Shown here one piece after another: positions 10,349 to 21,697 of a DNA stretch of 64,000 bases (position 1 is the first letter of the stretch; the number at the start of each line of letters is the position of its first letter). The position numbers and the translations under genes were made by a program. The stretch comes from Guadua angustifolia (lineage: Eukaryota; Streptophyta; Magnoliopsida; Poales; Poaceae), in the NCBI GenBank assembly GCA_036346375.1, contig CM070508.1, positions 20,528,852-20,592,851 of the forward strand. Direction: 5' to 3'. Under the pieces are notes generated by a model. The model made no database searches and was not told the DNA's origin. It was given only the letters and a program-made list of their open reading frames with translations.

Positions 10349-11431
10349 TAGGTTCACCTCTAGGACGGAAACGGTGAAGCGGATAACTGAGTTAAAAAGT
10401 AACACTATCTGGTGGAGTTCTAGTCGTAATTATTTATTTTTATCAGGTGGAGCCGAAGGTGGTATAATCTGTGTAATATAGGGATGTCGAACTTTACAAC
10501 TTCTCTCGCTTCGTTGATACGAATCGTAAGTCTTTCCCTCCATCTAGCCATATTTTGTTGACTGGTTTCTGGGGCTGTTAATCGTTGTTTTTTACTCCCT
10601 GACAAAATTGGTAGAGTAAGCACTGCATACGTAGAATGGTAACTTGTGTATGGTAGAATAGGATAGCCACCGCACACGTACGAGTATTGTACAATTGTAG
10701 AAGGGAGAGAAAAGATACAGATTCGACGGTACCGATGAAATAATGCATGAGACAAGATAATTTGAATTGTACCAATTTTAAGATGACTGCATGTATTGTT
10801 CTTTTCGGCAGAAGCCAAGGCAAGCGAGATTCATCATGTGAGCAGGAAAATTACTTAGATGGCATGGCAATGGCAAATATGAAACTTGGCAGGTTGATCT
10901 TTAGGGCTGGATCAGGGTTTCAAATATCGATAAAAATCATTATCCGTATCGAACCAATTCGACAAACTATACCGTCGGTAAACCGATCAAATTCAAAAAA
11001 TTAAAAAAATTGTATACTTAAACGGTCGATTATCGATGAAAATCAACCAATTTTTGGTGAAAACCGATCGATTTATTTTGAATTTTTTTTTGAAAAAGTT
11101 TGATTTCGAAACTCTTTATTTTTAACGATTTTTGATAAAAATTAATGCCGAGTGGGATTTGAGTTTCAACCCCGATTTGGTTCGGTAAACCCTGGGCTGG
11201 AAGCTGGATAGATGCAGCAGAACATATACACGACACGGAAACTGCTCTCGGCAAAATGACAGGATCCTAAATGATTCCCGGATGTGCATGTGCGTAAAGT
11301 TACCATCCACGTCACCGGTTCTGCTCAATCTGTTGGGTTCCTTCAATCTTACGTACGTGCGGGTGCGGCTGGCGAAAACGTGCTTACCAATACGGGACAA
11401 AAATGATCCGCAGTTGCTCCCCCATGACTGA
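10349..11431. other. intergenic AT-rich stretch
   Basis: No gene seen. 10912-11200 resembles a decayed DNA element: it opens TAGGGCTGGATCAGGGTTT, is rich in CGAT and AAACCG motifs, and closes near AAACCCTGGGCTGG. The end match is too weak for me to call. Confidence 0.3.
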
Positions 11432-11724
11432 GGGTATGTACAGTGGTATAGACGGCAGCTGTCTATAATATATCTCCACATCATCTATAGACAGCACTAA
11501 AAATAACTCATACAATGGATCGATATATATATGTATGCGTAATGATTTCTTATCCAAATAATGATATGCCTATACAATGGTACATAAAATAGAAAAGTTG
11601 TCTATAAGACCGTTTGTTAAATAGTAGACAATGACTTTTCTCTCCTCATCTCTCTCCTCCACATCACCTAAAATTCTAAGTAGCATAGTCTTACAGATAG
11701 CTGACATGTACCATTGTACATGCC
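11432..11724. mobile_element. MITE with GGTATGTACAGTGG-type ends
   Basis: The left end GGTATGTACAGTGGTATAGAC mirrors the right end (complement GGCATGTACAATGGTACATG). The ~293-bp interior repeats the motif TGTCTATA and has no coding capacity. Target duplication unclear. Confidence 0.55.
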
Positions 11725-11852
11725 CCGAGACAGCAACAGCAGCGAAACGAAGCAATTAACCGGCAAAAAGTGGATCAGTGTAACTAACAGTGTAACAGTC
11801 AAGGAGCAGTTGGACAGACGGCTTTTTCTGTAATACCACATCTTTATGTTGT

Positions 11853-11855
<3 letters not shown>

Positions 11856-11923
<68 letters not shown>
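11856..11923. repeat. (TA)n microsatellite
   Basis: About 34 TA units, abutting the first of three related elements. Similar TA tracts separate the others at 12298-12347, 12721-12733 and 13111-13133 (the last with one GT interruption). Confidence 0.95.
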
Positions 11924-11925
<2 letters not shown>

Positions 11926-12292
11926 AAAATGATTCCATACTCTTGGGTGTACATACTCCGCCTCTAATATACCATTTAAATGATGTTGTTATACCTCTTT
12001 ATCCTTTTGAGTATACTCTAATACTGATTATAAGATACTTCAAAGTGAGTTTCATGAAAAAATTCATTAAAATCCACCATTTATAGCATAATTTGTTTAC
12101 ATATTCCTTTCACATATGGAAAATGATATGTAGCAAAAAAAATAAAGGGTGTGATGAAATTTTTTCAATCATGTTGTATTGGAGTATCTTAGAATTATTA
12201 TTAGAGTATACCTAAAGTGATAAAGGAGTATAAAGCGTTTATTTAAGTGGTATATTAGAGGTGGAGTATGTACTCTAAGTAAATCTGAAAAG

Positions 12293-12297
<5 letters not shown>
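11924..12297. mobile_element. Micron-like element 1 of 3, flanked by TA repeats
   Basis: About 374 bp with imperfect inverted ends. The inner parts GTACATACTCC-CCTCTAATATACCA appear on both sides in opposite orientation. It sits exactly between two TA microsatellites. Rice Micron elements are known for residing in TA microsatellites; equivalence is inferred from this habit and size. Confidence 0.7.
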
Positions 12298-12347
<50 letters not shown>

Positions 12348-12350
<3 letters not shown>

Positions 12351-12720
12351 CCTCTTTTCTACTCCAGGAGTAATTACTCCCTATGCCGTATGTCACAACG
12401 TATGGGGTATCTCAAATGCGACAGAGGGTATCTATGCATAGTATACGAATATATAAGATCATCTAGATGGTATGTACATTTTTCAGAGATGGTATGCATA
12501 TTTTTTTTGGATATACTCCTTTGTATGCGCATATATAAAGGTATTTGCAAAATATGCTAAAAATTATGGGATGCCTTACAATTTTTTTATATAGCTCATA
12601 TTGGAGTATCTTATAATTAGTGTATAAGTGTACCTAAAGTGATAAAGAAGTATTTCAAATTCGTTTATGTGGTATTTCAGATGTGGGAGTAACTACTCCC
12701 GGGAGTAAAAGATATTTTTC
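12348..12720. mobile_element. Micron-like element 2 of 3
   Basis: About 373 bp between TA tracts. It starts GAACCTCTTTTCTACTCC and ends GGGAGTAAAAGATATTTTTC. It shares the ACTCCNGGAGTA terminal dyad with element 3 and internal motifs (GAGTATCTTATAATTAGT, CCTAAAGTGATAAAG) with its neighbours. Its left third (12385-12540) is unlike the others, so this copy is chimeric or older. Confidence 0.6.
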
Positions 12721-12733
12721 ATATATATATATA

Positions 12734-13110
12734 GGAAGCCTTTTCTGTACTCCTAGGAGTACATACTCCCACATTCAATATACCACTTAAACAAACATGT
12801 TATACTCATTTATCACTTTCGGTATACTTCAATAATAATTCTAAGATACTCCAATGCGACATAGTTGAAAAAAAATCATCGGAGCCCTTCATTTTTTGCT
12901 ATATACCCGTTTTCATATTAAAAGGAATATATACACAAATTATGCTATAAAAGAGGGGATTTTGATGAATTTTTTTGTAGAACTCACCTTTGAGTATCTT
13001 ATAATTAGTATTAGAGTATACTCAAAATGATAAAGAGGTATAACAACATCGTTTAAGCGGTATACTAGAGGTGGGAGTACGTACTCCCAGGAGTATAGAA
13101 CCGTTTTCCT
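12734..13110. mobile_element. Micron-like element 3 of 3
   Basis: About 377 bp between TA tracts, with the clearest ends of the three. The left GGAAGCCTTTTCTGTACTCC is matched by the complement of the right, GGAAAACGGTTCTATACTCC. Both continue with the GGAGTAC(A/G)TACTCCCA dyad. No coding capacity. Confidence 0.72.
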
Positions 13111-13299
13111 ATATATATATGTATATATATATAACTCATATAATAAACTATTTATAAGTTGTCTATAATAATTTCTCGTACAATTAATAGATTATCTATA
13201 CAACATTACTGATGAGAATTAAAGCCTATATTTTATTTAGGCTAGCAACAGTTAAATGCTATGCTCTAATTTTTAGACCAGCAACTTATAAAGAAAGGC

Positions 13300-13840
13300 C
13301 ATAAAGAAGAACGGGGCCCATAGACAATCACTCGGTTAAATCTCTGACCAGTTTAGTGACATGTTTAACACATTGCCACACACTGGTCATCATCGACCAG
13401 GTAAATAATCGTCCTGACCAGTTATACTAGTCAGGGCAAGCCGTTATCCCTGCGCACGCATTCATGCGAACGGTTATCTATACAAATAACTACCTAGATG
13501 TTTATCTCTAAAAGGTATCTTTGGCGAGAAGACACCTCTTAGTGGAAAGACACCTTTTTAAGATCAACTGCCGCCTCTTCATGTAGTATAAATAGGGAGC
13601 CTTTAGGGACATATGATCATATGTATTCTCATTCTGATCATTCGCAATACGCTGTAATTAAGCACTTGTATGTTGTTATGCCGCTTGGCTAATAAGAGGC
13701 AATTTCTCATTTCTTCCTTCATGATCTTGTTCTTCTAGAAACCCGCAACCAATTTTTCATTCATAAGTTCGATCTAGAGACCATAGGTCTTGAACATCAA
13801 AAATTACATATAATATAAGATCATCTCTTAAATAATAGGT
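13300..13840 (+). mobile_element. possible LTR fragment
   Basis: An LTR-like promoter layout: repeated GACCAGT motifs, a TATA box (TATAAATA, 13587-13594) followed by GGGAGCC, then a U5-like stretch ending near GAAACCCGCAACC. No partner LTR, primer site or target duplication found, so this is only a suggestion. Confidence 0.3.
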
Positions 13841-13885
13841 ATCTTCTTTTTCTGTGCTTGTTCTATCCTTCACATCATCCAAAAT

Positions 13886-14150
13886 ACGACTCCCTCAGCC
13901 TAAGTTTATAAATCGTATTTCTTTTTGTCACATAGACTAAGAAGATATAGAAAATAACTATATTACCCTTGATTATTATCACTAAGCACTATACTTAATG
14001 CATACATTAGATAATATAAAGTAAAGATATATGTTTATTAGAAGTATAGAGAAAACATAACACTAATTTTATATTAGAATATGGAATATACCATATATTT
14101 ATGAACAAGACTATTAAAAAATACATCTTATAAACTTGAACGAGTAGAGT
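13886..14150. mobile_element. degenerate Stowaway-like MITE
   Basis: The left end ACTCCCTCAGCCTAAGTTTA is mirrored by the complement of the right, ACTCTACTCGTTCAAGTTTA. Both continue ATAA..GTATTT. This resembles the CTCCCTCCGTCCC ends of Stowaway elements, with several changes. About 265 bp, non-coding. Confidence 0.45.
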
Positions 14151-14477
14151 TTATGGCAAAATATATAGACAACTTACCTATATCACTCTACATGCCGTGC
14201 CACTATTCATGATCTTATATCATCCATCAAGGAAGCAAAACACAAGCGGGGTGATTGGCCTGACCTCGGTTACCAGAACAGAGAGGGGGAGTCGTCAGAA
14301 AGTGGGCCGAGAAGCCAACGGTAAAAAAAAACAAGTGGGGTGCGGTCGTGCGGCGCGGCGAGTGGCGACGCAATACGCACGTGCGGGCACGGCCACGGTG
14401 AATCGTTCGCTGGCTTTATCAGTTAACGGCGCCGCCACGGGGACTTCGGGCTAAAAACTAATCCTAGACATCCCGAG
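14151..14477. other. intergenic, no gene seen
   Basis: AT-rich at first, then GC-rich (14310-14450). The one 85-codon frame here has no recognisable motif. Confidence 0.3.
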
Positions 14478-16260
14478 TGGGATGGTAATCGTGTGGATAC
14501 TTTCAGGTATCACTGGCTAAAACCCAAATCCGAACCACATGCCGTTCACCCGAACCCGAAAACCTTCACGGACACAAATCTATGCCCACACCCGAACCCG
14601 ATGGATATGTACCTAAACCCGATGGGTACCCGAACCCTGAACTCATGAGTAACCTCAAGCATCAGTATGTAGTAGTTAGTGCCAGTGCAAGCATGGCTTT
14701 ATTCATCAAACAACAACAACAAGCTTCAATGTTAGTTTATAGCAACTAAGTAGATCATCTAAATTCTTTGGCTAATTCACTGAGTGGATATAACATGCTG
14801 CCATAGTAAACCCAACGTAACTAGTCACTAAATTAACCGAAGACAATGCTTAACTAAGAAATGGAAACAATACGTCTAGATCAATATTGTGGTAGTAAGG
14901 TCATCACTACACATCTAGAGCATTTGTTAAAACCATTATACTAACCCAACCCCACACAGTTGTCATGTTACCTAAATCTGGGACTTTGAATCTTATTCAA
15001 GCACGCACTCTTCACAGAATTTAGACTCACTAATAGTTAAGAACATGAGAACAAGAACTAGACGGCACAACATGGTTATTGATGCATTTTAAGTTCTGTG
15101 TGTAGTGCTGACCTCATTAAGAAGCAAAAATATTTTAGGATTCTGAAGATAGTAGAGACCCTGTCCAGTAGAGCCACTAAGCTAGCTCATCATAATCCAG
15201 CATCAAGTAAAGCGAGTTCTTCTATTTCGAAATTAGGATTTTGTAGAATATGGTATATTCCCTCTAGTCCCCAAAACATGAAACCTAATAGTGATGGAAA
15301 TTCTAGTGTTCTTCTGATATATGGATTCAATCATGAACAGCTCAAATCTAGCCCTCACATTACTTTACCATCATCCACAAATATCAGTTGGCCCTAAGAC
15401 AGATCAGATCCATTGCATCCCTTAATGAGCTGCTACCTTAGCGAATGAGTCTGGCCATAACAAGTATCCAATAACAAACAACATTATAAGATGGATCTAC
15501 TAACACAATGGCTACTACGATTTTTTGACAAGTAGCATGCGGCCTGATAAGAAAATCGCTGCCCGTTCAAGCATACGAAAGTAGACATATCTAAAACAAG
15601 TTTGTATTCTTTGCCCAATACGTAGACTTTGGGAAAAAAGTTTGAGCACTGTGTAGACTTGATCCAATCTGACAAATTCGAAGAACATGTGCTTCTAGAT
15701 AACCCAGAAAAAACATAAAATTTCTCATATAACTTGTTCAGTATCTTGCTGCTAAAAGATAAACCTACTCTTTTCAGCTGGGGCCGGCGGCCGGTAGGTG
15801 CAGCGGGAACGGAGGAGCTCCGAGGGCGGCGGCCGGAGGGCGAAGCAAGAACGGAGGCACAGCTGCCACGTCAGTCGCGTAGGAGGCAAAAGAGGGGTTT
15901 GGGCACAGATCTAGGGTTAGGAGCACGGACGATTTGGCGTGGCGAACTGGCGATTTGGGGTCGGGGTGACTCGGGGTCACGGGGCGCAAAATCGTATAGA
16001 GGAAACGACGTGGGGGCACAATCCGCACGGAGACACGGAGTCATGGATGCGCGGCACGGACCACATGGACAGGATATTTTGTGTCACTGAGAACTAGGGT
16101 TCACATGTCATGGGCATGGTACAAATTGATATTCATACCCATCCTATGACCTTATCGGGTACCTATACCCGAAAACCCATAGATCTCAAGTGCTACCCGT
16201 ATCCGTCTTTATTAGGTCGGATACAAGTATCCAACCCTATAGGTAAAACTGCCATCCCTA
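14478..16260. mobile_element. non-autonomous hAT-like element (1.78 kb)
   Basis: The left end TGGGATGGTAATCGTGTGGATA is mirrored by the complement of the right end, TAGGGATGGCAG followed by GGTTGGATA. The flanks are ATCCCGAG (14470-14477) and GTTCCGAG (16261-16268), an 8-bp duplication with two changes, as expected for an old hAT insertion. Sub-terminal regions repeat ACCCGAACCCGA and TACCCG. A GC-rich island at 15776-16040 differs from the rest and may be captured sequence. No transposase seen. Confidence 0.7.
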
Positions 16261-16525
16261 GTTCCGAGCATCCGGCGACCGAATCTACTTCTTCCGTTCA
16301 TGCGACGAGCTGGGCTCTTTGTTTTATCGCCACTACGAAGCCTCTCGCCTCTCGACGGCCGCACGAACTCTCCCAGCAGTCTAACTCGATGTAATCTACA
16401 CGTCTTCTTAGCTGGTCAAATGCATGGAAATTACCATCACTACTCCATGCTATTAACGATCTTGACTTTGATAGCAGGTATGCGACGGATATAGGTCCAT
16501 AGAGGACAAGATGTGCTGACACTAT

Positions 16526-16753
16526 GGGCCTATTTGATTGATGCCAAACATGGCTATAATTTGCCACAAAAGTCTTATGCAAGTTTAATCAATTTAGTCT
16601 AGTCTGGTGTTTGGTTGCTAGCCCTAAGTACATGCTAAACCTTTTTTTGCCGGGTAGATTTCTTATGCGTCATAGGCACAATAAGTTGTAAATAAGTTAC
16701 GCAAAAATATTTGGCAAACTTAGGTACTCTTAGGCTATGAACCAAATAGGTCC
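16526..16753. mobile_element. Tourist/PIF-like MITE (228 bp)
   Basis: The left end GGGCCTATTTGATTGATGCC is mirrored by the complement of the right, GGACCTATTTGGTTCATAGCC. Flanked by TAT on both sides (16523-16525, 16754-16756), a 3-bp duplication typical of PIF/Harbinger-derived MITEs. Confidence 0.68.
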
Positions 16754-16909
16754 TATAGCCTCTGAGTAATATTGTCGAGCTAGTCTAATCAAATATGAGT
16801 ATATGGCATCGAAGGTAGGTAGCTCATCTTCTATTAACCACATGTTAATAGGGTTATTTCAGAACATATTCAAACTTGACATGTGACCTTTTTGGTTGTG
16901 CGAGGCTAA

Positions 16910-17263
16910 GAGCAACCCCAACCCACCCCTAAACCTCCCCTATCCTAAATTATAAGGAGACTTAGAAAAATATAAGCTCCAACCCAACCCCTATTATAAA
17001 CCCCTATTTTAGGGAGGTACTCTCTCACCTCTACATCTAGGGGGCTTCTCTTTGCCCCTATTATTTTCTTTGGCATATTTTTATTCATTTTAAAATAATA
17101 ATTCATGGGTGCAAAGTAATAATAATGTTTAGATAAATAATATGGGTGAGTAATAGGGAGTGTGGGTTGGAGACAAATTTGATGTAGAGTACCCCTAATT
17201 TTTATACCACCCCTAAATGAGTGATTTAGGGGGAAAATATAGGGGTTTGGGTTGGAGTTGCTC
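16910..17263. mobile_element. Tourist/PIF-like MITE (354 bp)
   Basis: The left end GAGCAACCCCAACCCACCCC is mirrored by the complement of the right, GAGCAACTCCAACCCAAACC. TAA duplications at 16907-16909 and 17264-17266. The interior has several CCCCTA blocks. Non-coding. Confidence 0.75.
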
Positions 17264-18092
17264 TAAGATAGCTATATTAATGGTTTGTTTAAATTTTGTA
17301 GAAATTAATATGAAACGGTTCGATTTACATAGAAATCTGAACAAACCCTTGTGTTCTAAATGTGATCTAGATAGCTGCCGCCTTCTCTTCTTTCTTAAGG
17401 GAGAACCACGACCAAGCTTTCCAAGACGTAACTATGCTACTTAAATCTTCGAAGGCAAGTGTGTATATATCTAAATACTCACAGCTTCAGCTTCACGAAT
17501 CTAATGAAGTTAGAATTTTCAGCTTTACTAAATTCATGAATCTGGAGAAACTGAATCCCTGCCAAACACACCCTAAATCTAACAGAAAAAGAAGGTTCAA
17601 GTAGGTTCCCAGGCTGGCAACTCGCCACACAAACAGTAGTAGTATCATTGAGCTAGGGTTTGTGCGATTGGGTCCCCCAGCAGTAGCACTTAGCTTGCAG
17701 GTCGCAGTCCTCCACGGGAGCACAGTAGTAGAAAGTACCTTCCCTTCAGAAAGTTCAAGCTCGGACATCATTATGATTAGGGTAATAGCAGGTACTTTGT
17801 GCACCTTGGAAACTCGGATGATCCATACTACTAGTGCGTACTCCTACAAATACTTATCTCAAAAACTTGAAGTCCTGTATTTATTGTCTTAAGTTCCAAT
17901 TATTCTCAAATTTCACCCGATGTCCAAACTGACATTATTTGCCCCAGATGTTTTACTCGTAGATGCAAATACTTTATTAAATGCGCAACAGGCCCGCATG
18001 TTGCTACGGCCCAAAGAAATCACCAACATAGGCAGATCCAAACAGAGAAAGGAATTTTTTTCAGAAAAACCTCAAAAAAGGAAAATAAATTG
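17264..18092. other. intergenic, no gene seen
   Basis: Mixed composition. Frames of 60-100 codons on both strands show no recognisable domain. No terminal repeats found. Confidence 0.3.
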
Positions 18093-18500
18093 TCATAATC
18101 TTTAAAAATCGCAAAAGCTTGATCATGATTCAATTTTTTTTATGGTAGCTAAGGCATGCTCTCAAGACCCTTCTCACAAATTTTAAAGAATTTACAAATT
18201 TAGTAGCTCAATTAAATCAGGGAAGTTGCTTTAAGTACATCAGTAGTATTGTCAGAATTTCTAAAAATCGCAAAAGTTTGATCATGATTTGAAATTTTTA
18301 TGGTAGCGTAGGCATACTCTCAGGACCCTACTAAATTTTTTTCAAGAATTTGAAAATTTAGTACCTCAACTAAATCAGCGAAGTTGCCTTAAATGCATTA
18401 GTAGGATTGCCAGAATTTTTAAAAACCACGCAAGTTTGATCATGATTGAAATTTTTTATAGTAAGTTAGGTATACTTTGAAAATCCTCCAAAAAGTTTCA
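18093..18500. repeat. ~159-bp tandem repeat, about 2.6 copies
   Basis: The block (A)AATCGCAAAAGTTTGATCATGATT recurs near 18093, 18251 and 18410, followed each time by TTTTTATGGTAG, CTCTCAGGACCCT and CTCAACTAAATCAG-type segments. Copies are clearly diverged. The unit length falls in the range of plant satellites, but this is a short isolated run. Confidence 0.78.
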
Positions 18501-18577
18501 AAAATTTACAGCATGATTTAATAACTCAATCAAATCAACAAAGATGATGCCAAAAAAAAGGGAAAAATTGATTTCCA

Positions 18578-18640
18578 TGGGATTTGGAACCCTAGACCTC
18601 ACATACGCAGCCTAAGCTATTTGCCAACTGAGCTAAGAAC
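18578..18640 (-). other. tRNA-like sequence, possible SINE head or tRNA pseudogene
   Basis: On the minus strand TAGCTCAGTTGG (A box, 18635-18624) is followed about 35 nt later by GGTTCCAAATCC (B box, 18590-18579, close to GGTTCGAATCC). A cloverleaf does not close well. It could be the pol III promoter of a SINE or a decayed tRNA. Confidence 0.45.
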
Positions 18641-18879
18641 CACTTGTAAAATATGATATGCAATAAATATATGAGATTAGACAGCATTCCACTATAGAAA
18701 TTATATGAAAAAATGCCACGTGGCAGGCAGGCTGACAGGGTGCCGTACCTCTCCATAATTTGTAGCATCTATAGATTAGTGCTTCATAGCTGTAGTTTGT
18801 TAGGCACGTTACGTCCATACTACCATATTAAGTGATAATATTTCAGCCGTAATTAATTTTGGGTGGTACCGACTACTAA

Positions 18880-20729
18880 GAGCCCGTTTGGCAGCGTGAA
18901 TCCGTTCTGATTCTGGTGAGAATCAGTCAAAACGATGCCAAAGGGGCTGCGGCGAAACGTTCTGGATTTGAATCATTTCTCGGTTTGTGCCTGGCCAGAA
19001 GAAACGGCGAAAAGGTGGTTTCGCCAGATTCTCCTCACACGAGCCCATACCTCCCCCATTGTATTTGCTAGAAATTACAAGACTTGCCATTGGCATTATC
19101 CTCTCCCAAGTGGCCAAGTCCCACACGTTCCTCTCCCAGGCGCACACACAGAAGCCACCGCCAACGCCTCCCTCGCCTTCCTCGCGTCCAGCGCCTCCAG
19201 CGCCCAGGTCACCTCTCTCGCGTCCAGCGCCCAGGTCGCCTCCAGCGCCTCCAGCGCCCAGCGCCCAGGTCCTCCAGTGCCTCCAGTGCCCAGGTCTTCC
19301 CCATCAGCGCCCAGGCCTCCAGCGACAGCTACGGCTCCTGCGGCTCCCCCGACCGTCAACTGCTACTACTGCGCCAGCGCCCGGCCTTCCCCATCACAAG
19401 TGCTAGGAAGGTATTGATTTCTCTCTTTTGCTTACGTGCTTGAACTGTTGAAGTTCGCTAGCAGGGAAATCAGAGAACGCTTCAAGGATTTCTTTTGGGA
19501 TGGTAGCTTGTCCATCAAATTGTTTGTTGTTGCTGTTATTTCTGTTGTCGCATCTATTTTGTGGCGCCAAAAAACTCTCCAGAAACCAGATGATAACGTC
19601 CACCATCAAGTAACGACGTTTTCATAGCTGTGGGCTGCAATTGAAGAGTATGTCAAACCTTCCTTTCTTGAAGCATCAGGATATATTTCGTCATTACTGC
19701 CTTGATATGCAGAAAGTTTGTGAGTAAGTAGTGACAGCGGGATGTAGAGTTGAAGTTTTCGCTCTGGTTTTGTTGGTCCCTGGTGATGTTAAAATGTAAT
19801 CATTGTGCTCTGTGGTTGGTGATGATGCCTGTGGTTAGGTCTGCTCTTTTCTTTAAGTGTTATAGCCTTGGATGGTGATCAAAGTATTTGTTGTTGTAGC
19901 CTTGGATGGTGATCAAAGCAGTCTGCTAGAACAATTATGCAGGTTCTTGTAGCTTCAAAAATGAAATAGTTTGTCAGGGAGAAGCAGGCTATGCAGTTCC
20001 CAGCATCTTCTTGCCTGTTTCTGAATTATTAGAAACATCAGGGATTAAGGTTTTATGCGCATGCGTCTGTTTATGAATTAATAGAATCTTGAGAATTTGT
20101 TGATGTTGTACTAAAATGGTCTGTGTCGTGTATGTGTAGATGGCTGATGCGACTGATTGGAATGACAAGCACACTAGGATTGTTTACAAATTGTTTGCTG
20201 AGCAAGTGAGGTGTGGAAATCGTTCAAATACACATTTGAACAATGTAGGATATAAAAATGTGATTAAAAAGTTTCATGATGAAACTGGTATACTATATGT
20301 TAGAGGCCAATTTAAGAACAAATGGGCTAAGTTGAAGGCAGAGTTTACCTGTTGGCAAACACTCATGAAAGAAACAGGTTTAGGTTGGAACAACACAAAG
20401 GGGACAGTTGAGATGCCTGATACATGGTGGAAGCTCACTAGAAAGGTAAGGTTGACATCTGCAAATATTTTTTTATCATACTTTGTGCAACTACAAACTT
20501 CTCATACATGAATGCACTTTGACAGAAAATTCCAGGATGTGGCAAGTTCAAAGAGAGGGGCTTTCAAAATGAGGAAGAATTGAAGGTTATGTTTGAGGAC
20601 CTTCGAAACACAGGTGACGACCATTTTTGTGCTTCGTCGGTTGTGATACCTGAAAGTCCACAATATGGCTTGATTTCTTTTGCCCCACGACGCAGCTACT
20701 TCTGGACGGGTTCAGATCATAGTTATTAA
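18880..20729 (+). mobile_element. left part of a PIF/Harbinger-like element
   Basis: The segment opens TAA-GAGCCCGTTTGGCAGCG (18877 on), the terminus style of grass PIF/Harbinger elements (GGGCCCGTTTGGCA) with TAA target duplication. It runs through a GC-rich leader with short CCAGCGCCCAGGTC repeats (19180-19330) to a Myb-like ORF, the partner gene of Harbinger transposases. No transposase ORF and no right end are found; another element begins at about 20718. Membership is inferred from end plus gene content. Confidence 0.5.
20140..20729 (+). pseudogene. Myb/SANT-like DNA-binding protein (Harbinger ORF1 type), truncated
   Basis: Exon 1 spans 20140-20445 (102 codons). A GT-AG intron spans 20446-20525 (GTAAGG to GACAG). 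Exon 2 runs in frame from 20526 to TAA at 20727-20729, giving 169 residues. The N-terminal ~100 residues match the plant Myb_DNA-bind_3 fold: WNDKHTRIVYKLFAEQV, then FKNKWAKLKAEF, then WWKLTRKIPGCGKF. Full-length members are usually longer. The last codons and the stop appear to come from the element that begins near 20718, so the C-terminus is lost. In PIF/Harbinger elements this protein partners the transposase in DNA binding and nuclear import. A domesticated gene is less likely given the truncation. Confidence 0.72.
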
Positions 20730-21380
20730 TACCACACGAATGGTATGGCCGATATATACTATTTTATTACCTAAACAGGTACAAAAATAGCCTTATATAC
20801 TGTACTGGTCTCGATATCGATCATACAGACCATTCTGGCTTTCCGGTTTCGATACTATATAATACCAGTCATACCGTGGAATTAAAAATACCATCTATTA
20901 AACTATATGTTGTACTATCTCTCGCTATAAATAGTTATCGATTTTTATATAGAAACTTTGACTGTCAATATCTTTTTAAATATTTAAATTAGATACATGA
21001 AAATTATATGTGTAGATTTGTCTCCCAAATTACTTTCATAACATTATAATTTAATTGAGTTTTATAAAAATATTATAATACAAATTAGTGGTCAAAGTTG
21101 TGTTTTAAAAACCTTATCGATGTAAAAAATAACAACTATTTGTGACGGGAGGAAGTATTAGATAGTACTACTATGTATTTAAAATAATATTATATATGAA
21201 ATTTGGTGTACATATAATTAAATATGTGTATACTTGCAAATATATTATTATATTAAATCCGAAACGGTATGCCAATATGGACCATACTGGAATGTACCAT
21301 TCCAAGGGACAAACTGGTATAGCCTCTGATACGATATTGGCAAGTTTAATTCAGATCGATGGGATTGTAAGAACTATGAA
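20718..21380. mobile_element. unclassified inverted-repeat element
   Basis: The left end CATAGTTATTAATACC is partly mirrored by the complement of the right end (CATAGTTCTTACAATCCC). Both sub-terminal parts carry GGTATGGCC, CCATACTGG-type motifs. No clear target duplication. A Stowaway-like MITE lies inside it (20915-21155). Confidence 0.4.
20915..21155. mobile_element. Stowaway-like MITE (241 bp)
   Basis: The left CTATCTCTCGCTATAAATAG mirrors the complement of the right, CTTCCTCCCGTCACAAATAG. TA dinucleotides flank both ends (20913-20914, 21156-21157). Non-coding and AT-rich. Confidence 0.6.
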
Positions 21381-21611
21381 CGTATAGTACCAAACCATTT
21401 CAAACCAATTCAAAACATAAAAGCCTGGGGTGGATTCGGTAAAATTGGTAATATCTATTTGAGTAGTACTTCTATACATCACCCTTAAATGCAAGTTACA
21501 CAAATCTTAAAAAAATAAAAAAAAAGTAAGCAATCACTATCTACCATTCATTAATACTTAATTATTTGTGCAACTTTCAAAAAGAAATACATAAAAGCGT
21601 GTAGGGTCAAG

Positions 21612-21660
<49 letters not shown>

Positions 21661-21697
21661 GTATATATATATATATGTATATATATGTATATATATG
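21612..21697. repeat. compound (AC)n(AT)n microsatellite
   Basis: About 18 AC units followed by TA-rich units with interspersed GTATATAT. It borders the fold-back element that starts at about 21698. Confidence 0.95.

Noticed and set aside
12169..12396. Minus-strand 75-codon frame with an Ile-Tyr run
   Set aside because: It is translation of a TA microsatellite.
18935..19443. Three overlapping plus-strand frames of 119-160 codons
   Set aside because: They come from a GC-rich tandem CCAGCGCCCAGG leader of the Harbinger-like element. The proteins are Pro/Ser repeats in all three frames with no conserved motif.
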